DNA from: Kiritimatiellia bacterium
GTDB lineage: Bacteria > Verrucomicrobiota > Kiritimatiellia > RFP12 > UBA1067
Direction: 5' to 3'
Length of the DNA: 49,074 nt
Assembly: GCA_017447805.1 (NCBI GenBank)
Contig: JAFSMR010000025.1
Coordinates: 1 to 49,074 of the forward strand
Shown: positions 25,294 to 32,647 of the stretch, piece after piece
Numbering within the stretch: position 1 is the stretch's first letter
How the letters are laid out: each line of letters begins with the position of its first letter
Made by a program: the position numbers and the translations under genes
The notes under the pieces: generated by a model
Told to the model about the DNA's origin: nothing
What the model saw: only the letters and a program-made list of their open reading frames with translations
Databases searched by the model: none

Positions 25294-25847
25294 GCGACTT
25301 GATTGTAGCGACGAAAATTCCGGGGGCCGCCGTCTATGGTGTGGAGCAGATGAGCTACACCGTGGATGGCGTTTCCGGCAAGGACTATATGGCAGCGCTC
25401 TCGGCTGCTTCGTTCAAGGAGGCCGTCGCGATCGAGCAAGCGCTTTCAGCCTACTCGGAGGTCGTGCGTCAGCGTATGCGCAAGCTAGAGGATCTTGGCG
25501 ATGTTATGGCCGTCTTGAATACAGCCTATGCCACGCTCAAAACCAAGGATATGGAGTCGGACGACAAGACGAGCGGCCTGTCGGAGCTGCAGACGGCTCG
25601 CAATACAGCCGCAAAATACGGTATAACACTTACGCTCACGGACGGAAATAAGATGACTCGCCGCAATCTCATGAACGCGCAGAACACTGTGCAGTATGCG
25701 ACAGACAGAGAAGACAACGACCTGAAACAGGATATGGTTTCGCTAAATTCTTATATATCCAAACGCGATAATTCCTATTCTACGGCAACCAAGCTCGTAA
25801 AGAAGGGACTTCACGCGGCGGAAGGTACAATCGGGAATATCGGATAA
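25290..25847 (+). CDS. Tandem secreted-type helical protein 1 of 4 (EspA/SseB-like architecture)
   Basis: 185 aa. N-terminal YTVDGVSGKDYMAAL, an internal helix with VVRQRMRKLEDLGDVMAVL, a variable middle, and a C-terminal helix NSYISKRDNSYSTATKLVKKG. The last motif is shared by all four consecutive ORFs (consensus LxSLxxxRDxSYxTxSN). Conserved terminal helices around a variable centre recall self-assembling extracellular T3SS proteins such as EspA filament subunits, needle proteins or flagellin. I cannot prove EspA homology by eye. It starts with ATG after AAGGAG. No signal peptide or membrane helix is present, consistent with T3SS export. Confidence 0.7.
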   Translation: MSDLIVATKIPGAAVYGVEQMSYTVDGVSGKDYMAALSAASFKEAVAIEQALSAYSEVVRQRMRKLEDLGDVMAVLNTAYATLKTKDMESDDKTSGLSELQTARNTAAKYGITLTLTDGNKMTRRNLMNAQNTVQYATDREDNDLKQDMVSLNSYISKRDNSYSTATKLVKKGLHAAEGTIGNIG

Positions 25848-25887
25848 TGAAAGTCGATAGTCGAAAGTTTGAAAGGAGATTTTGGAT

Positions 25888-26511
25888 ATGGCAACGATAG
25901 AAGCACAAGAGGCGGTAAAACTTAGCCAAAACTGGGGCGTAAGCTTCAGCGATTACAAGGTCGACGGCAGCGAGGTCGACTTCCAGGATCTCATGATTGC
26001 CATCAGCGAGAGACGTGCAGTTGTCGTCGAGGGGGAGGTGACGCCGCTGACTACGCGAATCCAGAACCGTAACAAGGAGCTCGACAAACTCGGCGCGGTG
26101 CTATCTGAACTGACTTCGATTCAGGCCTCGTTCGATAGCGACGCGAAGGGCGCGAGGGATATGGGCGGGTGGATGTCGAATACTACGGGCGACTACCTCA
26201 AGAATGTGCTCGGCTACAGTTGCACGACTTACTCTTCCGAGAGTTCCCGTCCGGACGGAACCGAAAGTCGAGCCAATTTCTATTACGCAGCGTGGTGTTC
26301 GTCGAGTTGCTATAGCGCGAACAAGCAGACTATTGAGGGCATGATCCAGAAGGTGAAGAGCACGATAGACGGGCTCAACAATAAGGCGCAGACAGATATG
26401 ACGCGCTTGCAGTCGCTCGTGGACCGCCGCGACGAATCGTACTCGACGGCCTCGAACTTGATGTCGGCGGTAAGCGACACCAGAAGCAATCTTATAAGGA
26501 ATCTAGCGTAA
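25888..26511 (+). CDS. Tandem secreted-type helical protein 2 of 4
   Basis: 207 aa from ATG 25888 (AAGGAG upstream; the TTG at 25882 is too close to it). The N-terminal YKVDGSEVDFQDLMIAIS is followed by a helix with TRIQNRNKELDKLGAVLSEL and the shared C-terminal helix LQSLVDRRDESYSTASNLMSAV. The middle (about 95-150) has a Cys-, Ser- and Tyr-rich stretch with four cysteines (YSCTTYSS and AAWCSSSCYS), absent from paralogs 1 and 3. Disulfides or metal binding after secretion would be possible. The gene is followed by repeat DNA (26516-26690), not by a terminator. Confidence 0.7.
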   Translation: MATIEAQEAVKLSQNWGVSFSDYKVDGSEVDFQDLMIAISERRAVVVEGEVTPLTTRIQNRNKELDKLGAVLSELTSIQASFDSDAKGARDMGGWMSNTTGDYLKNVLGYSCTTYSSESSRPDGTESRANFYYAAWCSSSCYSANKQTIEGMIQKVKSTIDGLNNKAQTDMTRLQSLVDRRDESYSTASNLMSAVSDTRSNLIRNLA

Positions 26512-26515
26512 TGAA

Positions 26516-26690
26516 AGGTCGGATGGTTAGATGGTTAGATGGTCGGATGGTCGGATGGTTAGATGGTTAGATGGTCGGATGGTCGGATGGTCGGATGGGC
26601 AGATGGTCGGATGGGCAGATGGTCGGATTGTCAGATGGGGGGGAAGGATGGTTGGACGATACGACCATCAGACCATATAACGGTTAGACC
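26516..26690. repeat. Octamer repeat block between paralogs 2 and 3
   Basis: Units GGTCGGAT, GGTTAGAT and GGGCAGAT in irregular order, then ACGACCATCAGACCATATAACGGTTAGACC, which partly inverts them. It is the same family that bounds the four-helix-bundle cassette at 24739-24795. It has no coding potential, and the presence of such DNA in a secretion operon suggests an empty or deleted cassette site. Confidence 0.7.
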
Positions 26691-26711
26691 TTAACAAGGA
26701 GAGGTTTGAAA

Positions 26712-27218
26712 ATGATTGAAGTTGAACAGATAGCGACAAACCGGTACGCGCCGCAGGGCGCGGACGCGATAACGCTTTATGCTAACGGCGCGGCATCTAG
26801 CTTGACCCTTGGGCAACTCGTAATTTCGGTATGCCTCAAGTCCGCAGCGGCTTACGAAGGCCAAAGCGTCGTCAAGATGAATATTCTTACCTCTGGCGCG
26901 GTAAAGCTCGACGATGCATCGCAGTGGATGGAGAAGCTCGCCGCTGGCACAGCCAACTGGACCGAGGCGAGGGCTTATCTTACCGGAACGCTTGGCGTCG
27001 ACGCCGCAACTCTGCCCGATAATATCGATTCGTACGATAAGCGCATGACGGCCGTGAAAGCGGTAAAGGGGAAAATCGATGCGCTGGCGCAACAACAGCA
27101 ACGCGATATGATTGACTTGCAGACGCTCGTAAACAGACGCGATGTCGCGTACACGACATCTTCCAACGTAGTCCGGTCGCTCGGCACATCGCAAAGCGCG
27201 GACGCCGCGAATTTCTAA
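26712..27218 (+). CDS. Tandem secreted-type helical protein 3 of 4
   Basis: 168 aa from ATG 26712 (AAGGAGAGG upstream). SLTLGQLVISVCLKSAAAYE matches the LSIGQLVMAICLKRAAELE of paralog 4, and the C-terminal helix RDMIDLQTLVNRRDVAYTTSSNVVRSL carries the family motif. It is the shortest paralog with the smallest variable middle. It pairs most closely with paralog 4, whose gene starts 11 nt after its stop. Function is inferred only from family architecture and location: a T3SS-exported structural or accessory protein. Confidence 0.7.
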   Translation: MIEVEQIATNRYAPQGADAITLYANGAASSLTLGQLVISVCLKSAAAYEGQSVVKMNILTSGAVKLDDASQWMEKLAAGTANWTEARAYLTGTLGVDAATLPDNIDSYDKRMTAVKAVKGKIDALAQQQQRDMIDLQTLVNRRDVAYTTSSNVVRSLGTSQSADAANF

Positions 27219-27229
27219 AGGAGTTATTT

Positions 27230-27805
27230 ATGGCAATAGGAGTTGATTCATTCGATCTTTCTATGGTAAGCCCGGAAACGGGACGATTCCTCTCGGCCAA
27301 TTTCTATACGGTCGAGGGTGTGACGAATGTCGATGGCACGCTTCGCGAGCTTTCCATCGGGCAACTTGTTATGGCGATATGTCTCAAACGAGCCGCCGAG
27401 CTCGAGACGAATATTATCGCGCTTATGGAAGAGATGAACGATACGAGCGCGAAACTGGAAAAGATGACCGAGATTGAAAATGTATTGCTCGCATACGGCG
27501 TCTATATGTCCGACATCACCAAAAACGGGGTAGTCTACAACGGCACTAACTACACATGCTGCGACTTTTTGGTTACCATCGTTGGGATGAGTTCAAGCGA
27601 TGTTCCTTCTGGACATGTGACGGCGGATTCCACCGACTTCATCACCGCGCTGGAGGCGAAGATGGACGAAATGAACTCGTTCAGCCAGCAGAAGATGATT
27701 GAACTCCAGTCGCTCACGAACAAACGCGACCAGAGCTACGACATGATTTCGAACATCCTGAAGAGTTTGAATACGACGATGATCGGCAATGTAAACAATA
27801 TGTAG
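27230..27805 (+). CDS. Tandem secreted-type helical protein 4 of 4
   Basis: 191 aa. FYTVEGVTNVDG (shared with paralog 1) precedes LSIGQLVMAICLKRAAELE, then a helix with EEMNDTSAKLEKMTEIENVL, a variable middle with a Cys-Cys pair (TCCDFL), and the C-terminal helix KMIELQSLTNKRDQSYDMISNILKSL. The C-terminal helix and the N-terminal amphipathic helix have the spacing seen in EspA-type filament subunits. AAAGGAG precedes the ATG. The next gene is a class I-type chaperone, which may serve this group. Confidence 0.7.
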   Translation: MAIGVDSFDLSMVSPETGRFLSANFYTVEGVTNVDGTLRELSIGQLVMAICLKRAAELETNIIALMEEMNDTSAKLEKMTEIENVLLAYGVYMSDITKNGVVYNGTNYTCCDFLVTIVGMSSSDVPSGHVTADSTDFITALEAKMDEMNSFSQQKMIELQSLTNKRDQSYDMISNILKSLNTTMIGNVNNM

Positions 27806-27834
27806 CAACAGGAGAAACAGGAATACAAAGAAGC

Positions 27835-28227
27835 GTGAAGAGTTTGATAAATAGGTTATTGATGGCGATAGACTACCCGGAAAGGGCAGCCGAGGACGCG
27901 CTTTCGTTTGTACTCCAAATCGATGGATATGAAATTGTAGCCGAAGAAACCGGCGCGCGGTTGGTTCTTACATATCGCTTGACGGGCGATGGCGCGCTTT
28001 TGCCAAAGCTCGCGAGCTACGCGCCCGGCAGAATGGCGCGCGAGGGCGCGGTTCTCTCGGCGGATGGCGACGGCGCATTCCTCTGGCAGGCGGCTTCGTC
28101 CAATGCCACGCCGCATGATTTAATAAGATTGTTCGAGACATTCGCAGATTCCTGCGATTGGTGGCGCGAGCGCGTTGCCGACAATCCCGATGGCAGCTAC
28201 GAGCATGAGGAAGGAATCAGAGTTTGA
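27835..28227 (+). CDS. CesT/Tir-type T3SS chaperone (class I-like)
   Basis: 130 aa with a GTG start at 27835; an in-frame ATG at 27862 is the alternative and has a comparable weak ribosome-binding site. The protein is small and acidic and has the alpha-beta-alpha pattern of effector chaperones: ALSFVLQIDGYEIVAEETGARLVLTYRL, a beta region with GALLPKLAS, GDGAFLWQAASS, and a final helix HDLIRLFETFADSCDWWRERV. Such dimers keep substrates unfolded and lead them to the ATPase SctN. The client is probably one of the adjacent paralogs. It overlaps the alternative SctC start. Confidence 0.75.
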   Translation: MKSLINRLLMAIDYPERAAEDALSFVLQIDGYEIVAEETGARLVLTYRLTGDGALLPKLASYAPGRMAREGAVLSADGDGAFLWQAASSNATPHDLIRLFETFADSCDWWRERVADNPDGSYEHEEGIRV

Positions 28228-28250
28228 AAACTGGAAGGTTGAAATTTAGT

Positions 28251-30092
28251 ATGATCAAGAAATACTTATCGATGGCGCTAGCCGCCGCGGCGCTTGCATT
28301 GCCCGCGCGCGCCGCGCCTATTCCCTGGAAGTTGGATTCATATACGCTCGTCGCGCGCGAGATGGGCCTTAGGGCGGCACTAGATACTTTCGCAGCTTCG
28401 GTCGGGCTTAGCGTCATAATGTCCGATGGCGTGCAAGGGGTGTTTTCTGGCGAGTTCAAGGATATCGCGCCAGCGCAATTCCTCGAGCGCATCGCTACCG
28501 CGCATAATCTTACATGGTACTACGATGGCGCCGTCCTTTATATATATGGCGCCGGCGAAACCCAGACCTTGCTGATAGACCTCAAGTATATGAAGGCGAG
28601 CGAGGTATGCGCAATGTTGACAGAGCTCGGGGTGGAAGACGAGCGATTCCCCATCAAGACGACTTCCAACGACGAGCTTATAATGGTTAGCGGCCCGCCG
28701 CGATATGTCGCGCTTGTCGCCGAGCTTATCGCGAAGGCCGATAAATTGCGCGAACTCAAATCGTTCAATGAAGTAGAAACGATGATCTTTCCGCTTGTCA
28801 ATACTTGGGCGGACGATGTTACATTTTCGGTAAACACCCCGGAGTCGACCGCGATGATCAAGGGCGTCGCACGATTGCTCGAAGAAATCATGAATGCGAG
28901 CAGCGACGGCAAATCGCATGAGTCTGTATTGACGAACAACATGAACCAGATCGAGATTGCGCAAATGGCGATGTTCCATCCCGTAATCAGGCCTGAAAAT
29001 AGGCTTAACGCCGTTGTTGTTCGCGATGTCTCTTCGCGAATGCCGATGTACGAAAAACTCATAAAGACGCTTGATGTTCCGCAGAAGCTAGTCGAAATAC
29101 AGGTAACGACGGTAGAACTTTCTCGCAAGGACGCGCTGGATTGGCAGCTGTCGCTCGCCGTTTCCGGGAATAAATCGGCGTTCACGGGAGCCGCCGGGCA
29201 AAACGCCGCGAATCTCTTCGCGCCGGATGATCTTGCCGGAAAGGGGCTCGCGGGGTCGCTTACCTACATCCATTCGGCTTACAGTATCGCGGCTTCTTTG
29301 ACCGCGCTTAGGGAAAAAGGCAAAGTGCGCAGCATTTCGCGCACATCCCTTCTTACGATCAATAACCTTGCTGCGGAAATGACCGATTCGCAAAGCTATC
29401 ATGCAAAGGTAGTCGGTACCGAGGTCGCATCGCTTGAAGAAGTAACCGCCGGCACTAAACTGCAAATCAAGCCGAGGGTCGTCCCTTCGCCAGGCAAAGG
29501 CATAACAGAGCAAGTTTGGCTTTCGATGAGACTTGATGATGGCGGGTTTGAGGCTGTTACTGTAGACGCCATGCCGATGACGAGATCTTCTACTCTTCAG
29601 ACCCAGACGGCGGTATTCGCTGACGAGTCGATCATGCTCGCGGGCTATATGCGCGATATCGAGGAAGATGCCGGATGGGGTATTCCGTATTTGAGGGATA
29701 TTCCGCTAATCGGTTGGCTTTTCGGCGGCAAGTATACCCACAAGGAAACCGTTCAGCGTATGTTTATCTTGACGCCGCACGTCATCGATCTCGATGCCCA
29801 GATGCTTGCGAGATTGCAGGCCAGGCGCCTAAGGGATATAACAGAAGAGGAAAAGCTCGCGGATGACGCCGAAGCGAGCGATGGCGAGCGCAAGAAGAGA
29901 GAGCTCGAGCGCGAAGACGCGAATGCCCGCCGTGAAGAGCGCGATAAACAAGCATACAAGAGGCGCGAGGCTGAAATCAAGCATGAACGCGAGATGCGCA
30001 AGATCGCGCGCAAGCGCGAAGAGAAGAAGCTGAACGAAGATATCGAGGTTTGGCTCGAAGAAGAGGAGGCCGAGGAAAAGAAGAATGATTAA
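28251..30092 (+). CDS. sctC: Outer-membrane secretin SctC (YscC/InvG-like)
   Basis: 613 aa from ATG 28251, which gives a clean signal peptide (MIKKYLSMALAAAALALPARA, cleavage before APIPW); a TTG at 28224 with a better AAGGAA site would extend it by 9 residues. N-domains occupy about 25-270 (FAASVGLSVIMSD; TLLIDLKYMKASEVCAML). The secretin beta-barrel core follows, with VEIQVTTVELSRKDALDWQLSLAV, RTSLLTINNLAAEM and DIPLIGWLFGGKYTHKETVQRMFILTPHVI. The C-terminus is an unusual 90-residue, highly charged Glu/Arg/Lys helix (about 520-613) instead of a short pilotin-binding tail. Confidence 0.95.
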   Translation: MIKKYLSMALAAAALALPARAAPIPWKLDSYTLVAREMGLRAALDTFAASVGLSVIMSDGVQGVFSGEFKDIAPAQFLERIATAHNLTWYYDGAVLYIYGAGETQTLLIDLKYMKASEVCAMLTELGVEDERFPIKTTSNDELIMVSGPPRYVALVAELIAKADKLRELKSFNEVETMIFPLVNTWADDVTFSVNTPESTAMIKGVARLLEEIMNASSDGKSHESVLTNNMNQIEIAQMAMFHPVIRPENRLNAVVVRDVSSRMPMYEKLIKTLDVPQKLVEIQVTTVELSRKDALDWQLSLAVSGNKSAFTGAAGQNAANLFAPDDLAGKGLAGSLTYIHSAYSIAASLTALREKGKVRSISRTSLLTINNLAAEMTDSQSYHAKVVGTEVASLEEVTAGTKLQIKPRVVPSPGKGITEQVWLSMRLDDGGFEAVTVDAMPMTRSSTLQTQTAVFADESIMLAGYMRDIEEDAGWGIPYLRDIPLIGWLFGGKYTHKETVQRMFILTPHVIDLDAQMLARLQARRLRDITEEEKLADDAEASDGERKKRELEREDANARREERDKQAYKRREAEIKHEREMRKIARKREEKKLNEDIEVWLEEEEAEEKKND

Positions 30093-30705
30093 CGAGGTGA
30101 CGATAGAAAACGGATTTGCCGAAGTGGGCCGTGGCGCGTGGCTGATGGGCCGCGCACAACCTGTTGCATTCTTCGGCAATGCCGTAATTCGTCATCTAAA
30201 AGGATTGGTCGTTCGCGATCGCTCGGCTTTATTGCTCGTCGAAACTACAGATAAAGCGAAATGTGCAGATAGCGCCAAGCCATTCTTGACCCATATTCCA
30301 TGCGTCGAAAAGATATCGGCAGTCTCCTCAAAAGTATTGGTTGCGCCGGCGGCCGCTCGCACGGGCGCAGAGAATATAAAGGTTATTCCGCTTAGCTTTT
30401 CGCGCTCGATTGGCGTTACTAAATTTTCCGAAGGCTGGGTCGTTACTGCGACTGCCGGCCGCACGAATCGTATACATGTCGAGGATGGCGAGACTCTATC
30501 TATTCGTCCCGAAGCCGTAGTCGCGTGGACTGGTAACAATCCGACGGCGTTTGTAAAGAAGCTTTCGGTACTCGATATTCTATTGCCGAGAGGTCCAAGG
30601 AATATGCTATTGCATTTCCACGGGCCGTGCGTAGTCTGGTCGGAAGGCTCGAGACTTGAAAGCATGAAAACGAAAATATGCGCAAGGGGGTATTATGGCG
30701 TTTGA
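30085..30705 (+). CDS. AIM24-like beta-sandwich protein of unknown role in the T3SS locus
   Basis: 206 aa. The mostly beta-strand sequence, with HVEDGETLSIRPEAVVAWTGN and LLHFHGPCVVWSEGS in the C-terminal half, resembles the AIM24 family (TRAP-like beta-sandwich, 'gGe.l.v....vA' and 'f.GpG.v'). The match is from memory and moderate. AIM24-family proteins are cytoplasmic and poorly characterised. None is a known core T3SS part. The gene overlaps sctC by 8 nt and sctW by 11 nt, so it is tightly embedded and unlikely to be a recent passenger. Confidence 0.65.
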   Translation: MINEVTIENGFAEVGRGAWLMGRAQPVAFFGNAVIRHLKGLVVRDRSALLLVETTDKAKCADSAKPFLTHIPCVEKISAVSSKVLVAPAAARTGAENIKVIPLSFSRSIGVTKFSEGWVVTATAGRTNRIHVEDGETLSIRPEAVVAWTGNNPTAFVKKLSVLDILLPRGPRNMLLHFHGPCVVWSEGSRLESMKTKICARGYYGV

Positions 30706-31861
30706 TGCTGCACAAATACTCCGGCAGACCTACGCGGCGGGCGCAGAAGCTTTCAATATGCGCGAAATGGCCGAAGCCCAGATTAGGCAAGGCCCATCGC
30801 AAGTATCGCGCGGCGAAATGATGGGGACGGCGGCCATAGTCGAAAACGACCCGCTCGCGGAGCTGCAGGATTCGATGGAAGAACTTTCATTCCAATTCGA
30901 AGAAAAGACCGCAAAGCGTCTGGCCGAGAGGCGCATGGGTCCGTTGCAGGGAATGAGAGCTTCATTCGTCCGCGCGCTCGAAGCTTGGTTTTCCATGATG
31001 CCGGATATGCCAGGTCGCGAAAGGCTCGAGAAATTCATTCAGAATGTCCGTAGGCTTATGCGCTCCGGCACCAATGTCACGGTCGATGGATTGTTGAAAG
31101 ATCTCGCGCACGAGACGACCGACCCCAGCCATCAATTCGCGATGCTTGATATTTTAGAGCAAATGCTCGCCGATGGCGAAATGGAGCTTCGCGATTTGAT
31201 TAGGCAGGCCCGCACGCAGTTGATGAGCGAGAAGGGCGCGGAAATCAAGGCCGGCATCAACCTTTCGGAAGAAATCAACGCTAGGGCGACTACGCCGGAA
31301 GAGATGCAAAATCTGCGCGACCTGTACCGCAGCGAAACAATCGGCTTCACGAGTCCTCAAGATTGCTTCCGCTCGCTTCTTGCAAATCGCGGGGCGGCTG
31401 GGCTTGCAGATGCGATTTCGTTCTTGATTGCTGGTTGCGGCGCAGATCTAAAATCTGCGACTCCTTCGCAGGATGCCGTGGCGCTCGGGCGAATATTGAC
31501 AGATCTCGGTTGCGTTCAGGCTTTGCAATCCGTTCTCGATAGTCTCAATCTTCTCGTCGCGCGAATGGCGAAAGAATTTTGCGAGTCGTCTCTTCTCGAT
31601 GGCGCTCAACTTTCCGGAAGAATCATGGATTTGACAGAGCAGGCTTTCGCAACAGCGGCGAGTATCGCGAATCTCGTAGGCGATTGCGCTTTGCGGCAGA
31701 TTCTCGCGAATATCGATTTTACGCGGGAGCTGACGAGGATATTGCGCAATCTTCCGCAGAGACTTTTCAAGAAAGAAGGCGAAAGGCAGCGTCTCGTCGA
31801 TGCAACACAGGAGCATCTCGATAATCTCATTGCCGAAGAAGAAAGGGAGGCTGCATCATGA
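30695..31861 (+). CDS. sctW: T3SS gatekeeper SctW (YopN-TyeA/MxiC-like)
   Basis: 388 aa. The family opening (GPSQVSRGEMMG, then LQDSMEELSFQFEEKTAKRLAERR) leads into three helical X-bundle domains. The C-terminal 90 residues carry a TyeA-like domain (SLLDGAQLSGRIMDLTEQAF; ELTRILRNLPQRLFKKEGER). In Yersinia YopN and TyeA are separate; here they are one chain, as in MxiC/InvE. SctW controls the switch from translocator to effector export, helped by SycN-type chaperones. The next two genes (SycN-like, SctX) preserve the Yersinia order. Confidence 0.9.
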   Translation: MAFDAAQILRQTYAAGAEAFNMREMAEAQIRQGPSQVSRGEMMGTAAIVENDPLAELQDSMEELSFQFEEKTAKRLAERRMGPLQGMRASFVRALEAWFSMMPDMPGRERLEKFIQNVRRLMRSGTNVTVDGLLKDLAHETTDPSHQFAMLDILEQMLADGEMELRDLIRQARTQLMSEKGAEIKAGINLSEEINARATTPEEMQNLRDLYRSETIGFTSPQDCFRSLLANRGAAGLADAISFLIAGCGADLKSATPSQDAVALGRILTDLGCVQALQSVLDSLNLLVARMAKEFCESSLLDGAQLSGRIMDLTEQAFATAASIANLVGDCALRQILANIDFTRELTRILRNLPQRLFKKEGERQRLVDATQEHLDNLIAEEEREAAS

Positions 31862-32241
31862 TGGCGCCGAATTGGGTAGAAGATACGATTCGTCAATTCG
31901 CGCGAGGTGCGAACTTTGATGATTTGACGCTTTCGCCGCAAGGTGTTGCGGCGATTAGATTCGAGAACGGAATTGTTCTTCGTTTTGAATATTTCGATAG
32001 TCGGCTTGTCATATCCGCGAGTATAGCCTGCGCGAACGACGAGCGGAACGCAAGACGGATTCTCGCGTTTTCCCATCCTGCGGCAATGGGCGAGTTCAGG
32101 ATACGCTCGGGGTATCTTGCGAAAACTGGCCGCGCGATATTTGTCGTAATGTTGGAAGAGCGCGAGGTGGGTTTGCCGGCGCTCAACGGCGCGTTCACTG
32201 CGCTTTGGAAAACCGCGCTAGAGATTGGAGGTTCGATGTGA
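31858..32241 (+). CDS. SycN/CesT-like T3SS chaperone
   Basis: 127 aa, very near SycN's 123. It shows the class I chaperone pattern: NWVEDTIRQFARGANFDDLTLSPQGVAAIRFENGIVLRFEYFDSRLVISA, then a strand with RAIFVVMLEE and a last amphipathic helix. In Yersinia SycN (with YscB) binds YopN, and its gene sits exactly between tyeA and yscX, as here. Identity as SycN rests on position plus fold pattern. It overlaps sctW (ATGA) and sctX (GTGA). Confidence 0.78.
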   Translation: MMAPNWVEDTIRQFARGANFDDLTLSPQGVAAIRFENGIVLRFEYFDSRLVISASIACANDERNARRILAFSHPAAMGEFRIRSGYLAKTGRAIFVVMLEEREVGLPALNGAFTALWKTALEIGGSM

Positions 32242-32624
32242 GCTTGGGTGTTTCGAGAACGACGGAGCCCTTGAGGTTTGATACGGGTATCGGCAATGCA
32301 TCGTTTGCCGAAATAATCGATGCGCCGGGGGCGGGCCAGCCACAGCGTTCGCTTTTGCCCGGCTCGACTACCGTTACACAGGCCGTAGACAATCTTTTTC
32401 CTGTGGATAAATCGGTCGAGGGCGAGTTGATGTCCGCAATGGTAGAACACAATACCGTGAACCTGAGGACAAGCAGCGGCTTTAGCAGCGCGGCGCACTC
32501 GGTGCTCAAGGCGCTACGAAACCAAAACACGCCTTCTTCGGATGTGGCAGCGCATGAAATCGAAATATTGCTCGCAGATACCGACCTCTTCGAGCGATAT
32601 AGAATGTCGTTATTGGAAAGCTAG
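32238..32624 (+). CDS. sctX: SctX (YscX-like) export component
   Basis: 128 aa from GTG 32238 (GGAGG 6 nt upstream, overlapping the previous stop); YscX is 122 aa. The N-terminal half is Gly/Pro-rich and unstructured (secretion signal), followed by LLPGSTTVTQAVDNLFPVD and a helical C-terminus HSVLKALRNQNTPSSD, EIEILLADTDLFERYRMSLLES. This matches the YscX outline (LPPDG...LYP, then two helices). Location between a SycN-like gene and sctV is the Yersinia order. YscX is exported early and needs YscY; a YscY-like gene is found at 37899. Confidence 0.65.
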   Translation: MSLGVSRTTEPLRFDTGIGNASFAEIIDAPGAGQPQRSLLPGSTTVTQAVDNLFPVDKSVEGELMSAMVEHNTVNLRTSSGFSSAAHSVLKALRNQNTPSSDVAAHEIEILLADTDLFERYRMSLLES

Positions 32625-32647
32625 GCGGCAAGGACTGGAAATCGCAA

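Noticed and set aside
26516..26690. CRISPR-like array
   Set aside because: The units are 8-bp simple repeats without unique spacers, and no cas genes are present.
28224..28250. Upstream TTG start for SctC
   Set aside because: It has a better-placed AAGGAA, but the ATG at 28251 gives a clean signal peptide; kept as an alternative.
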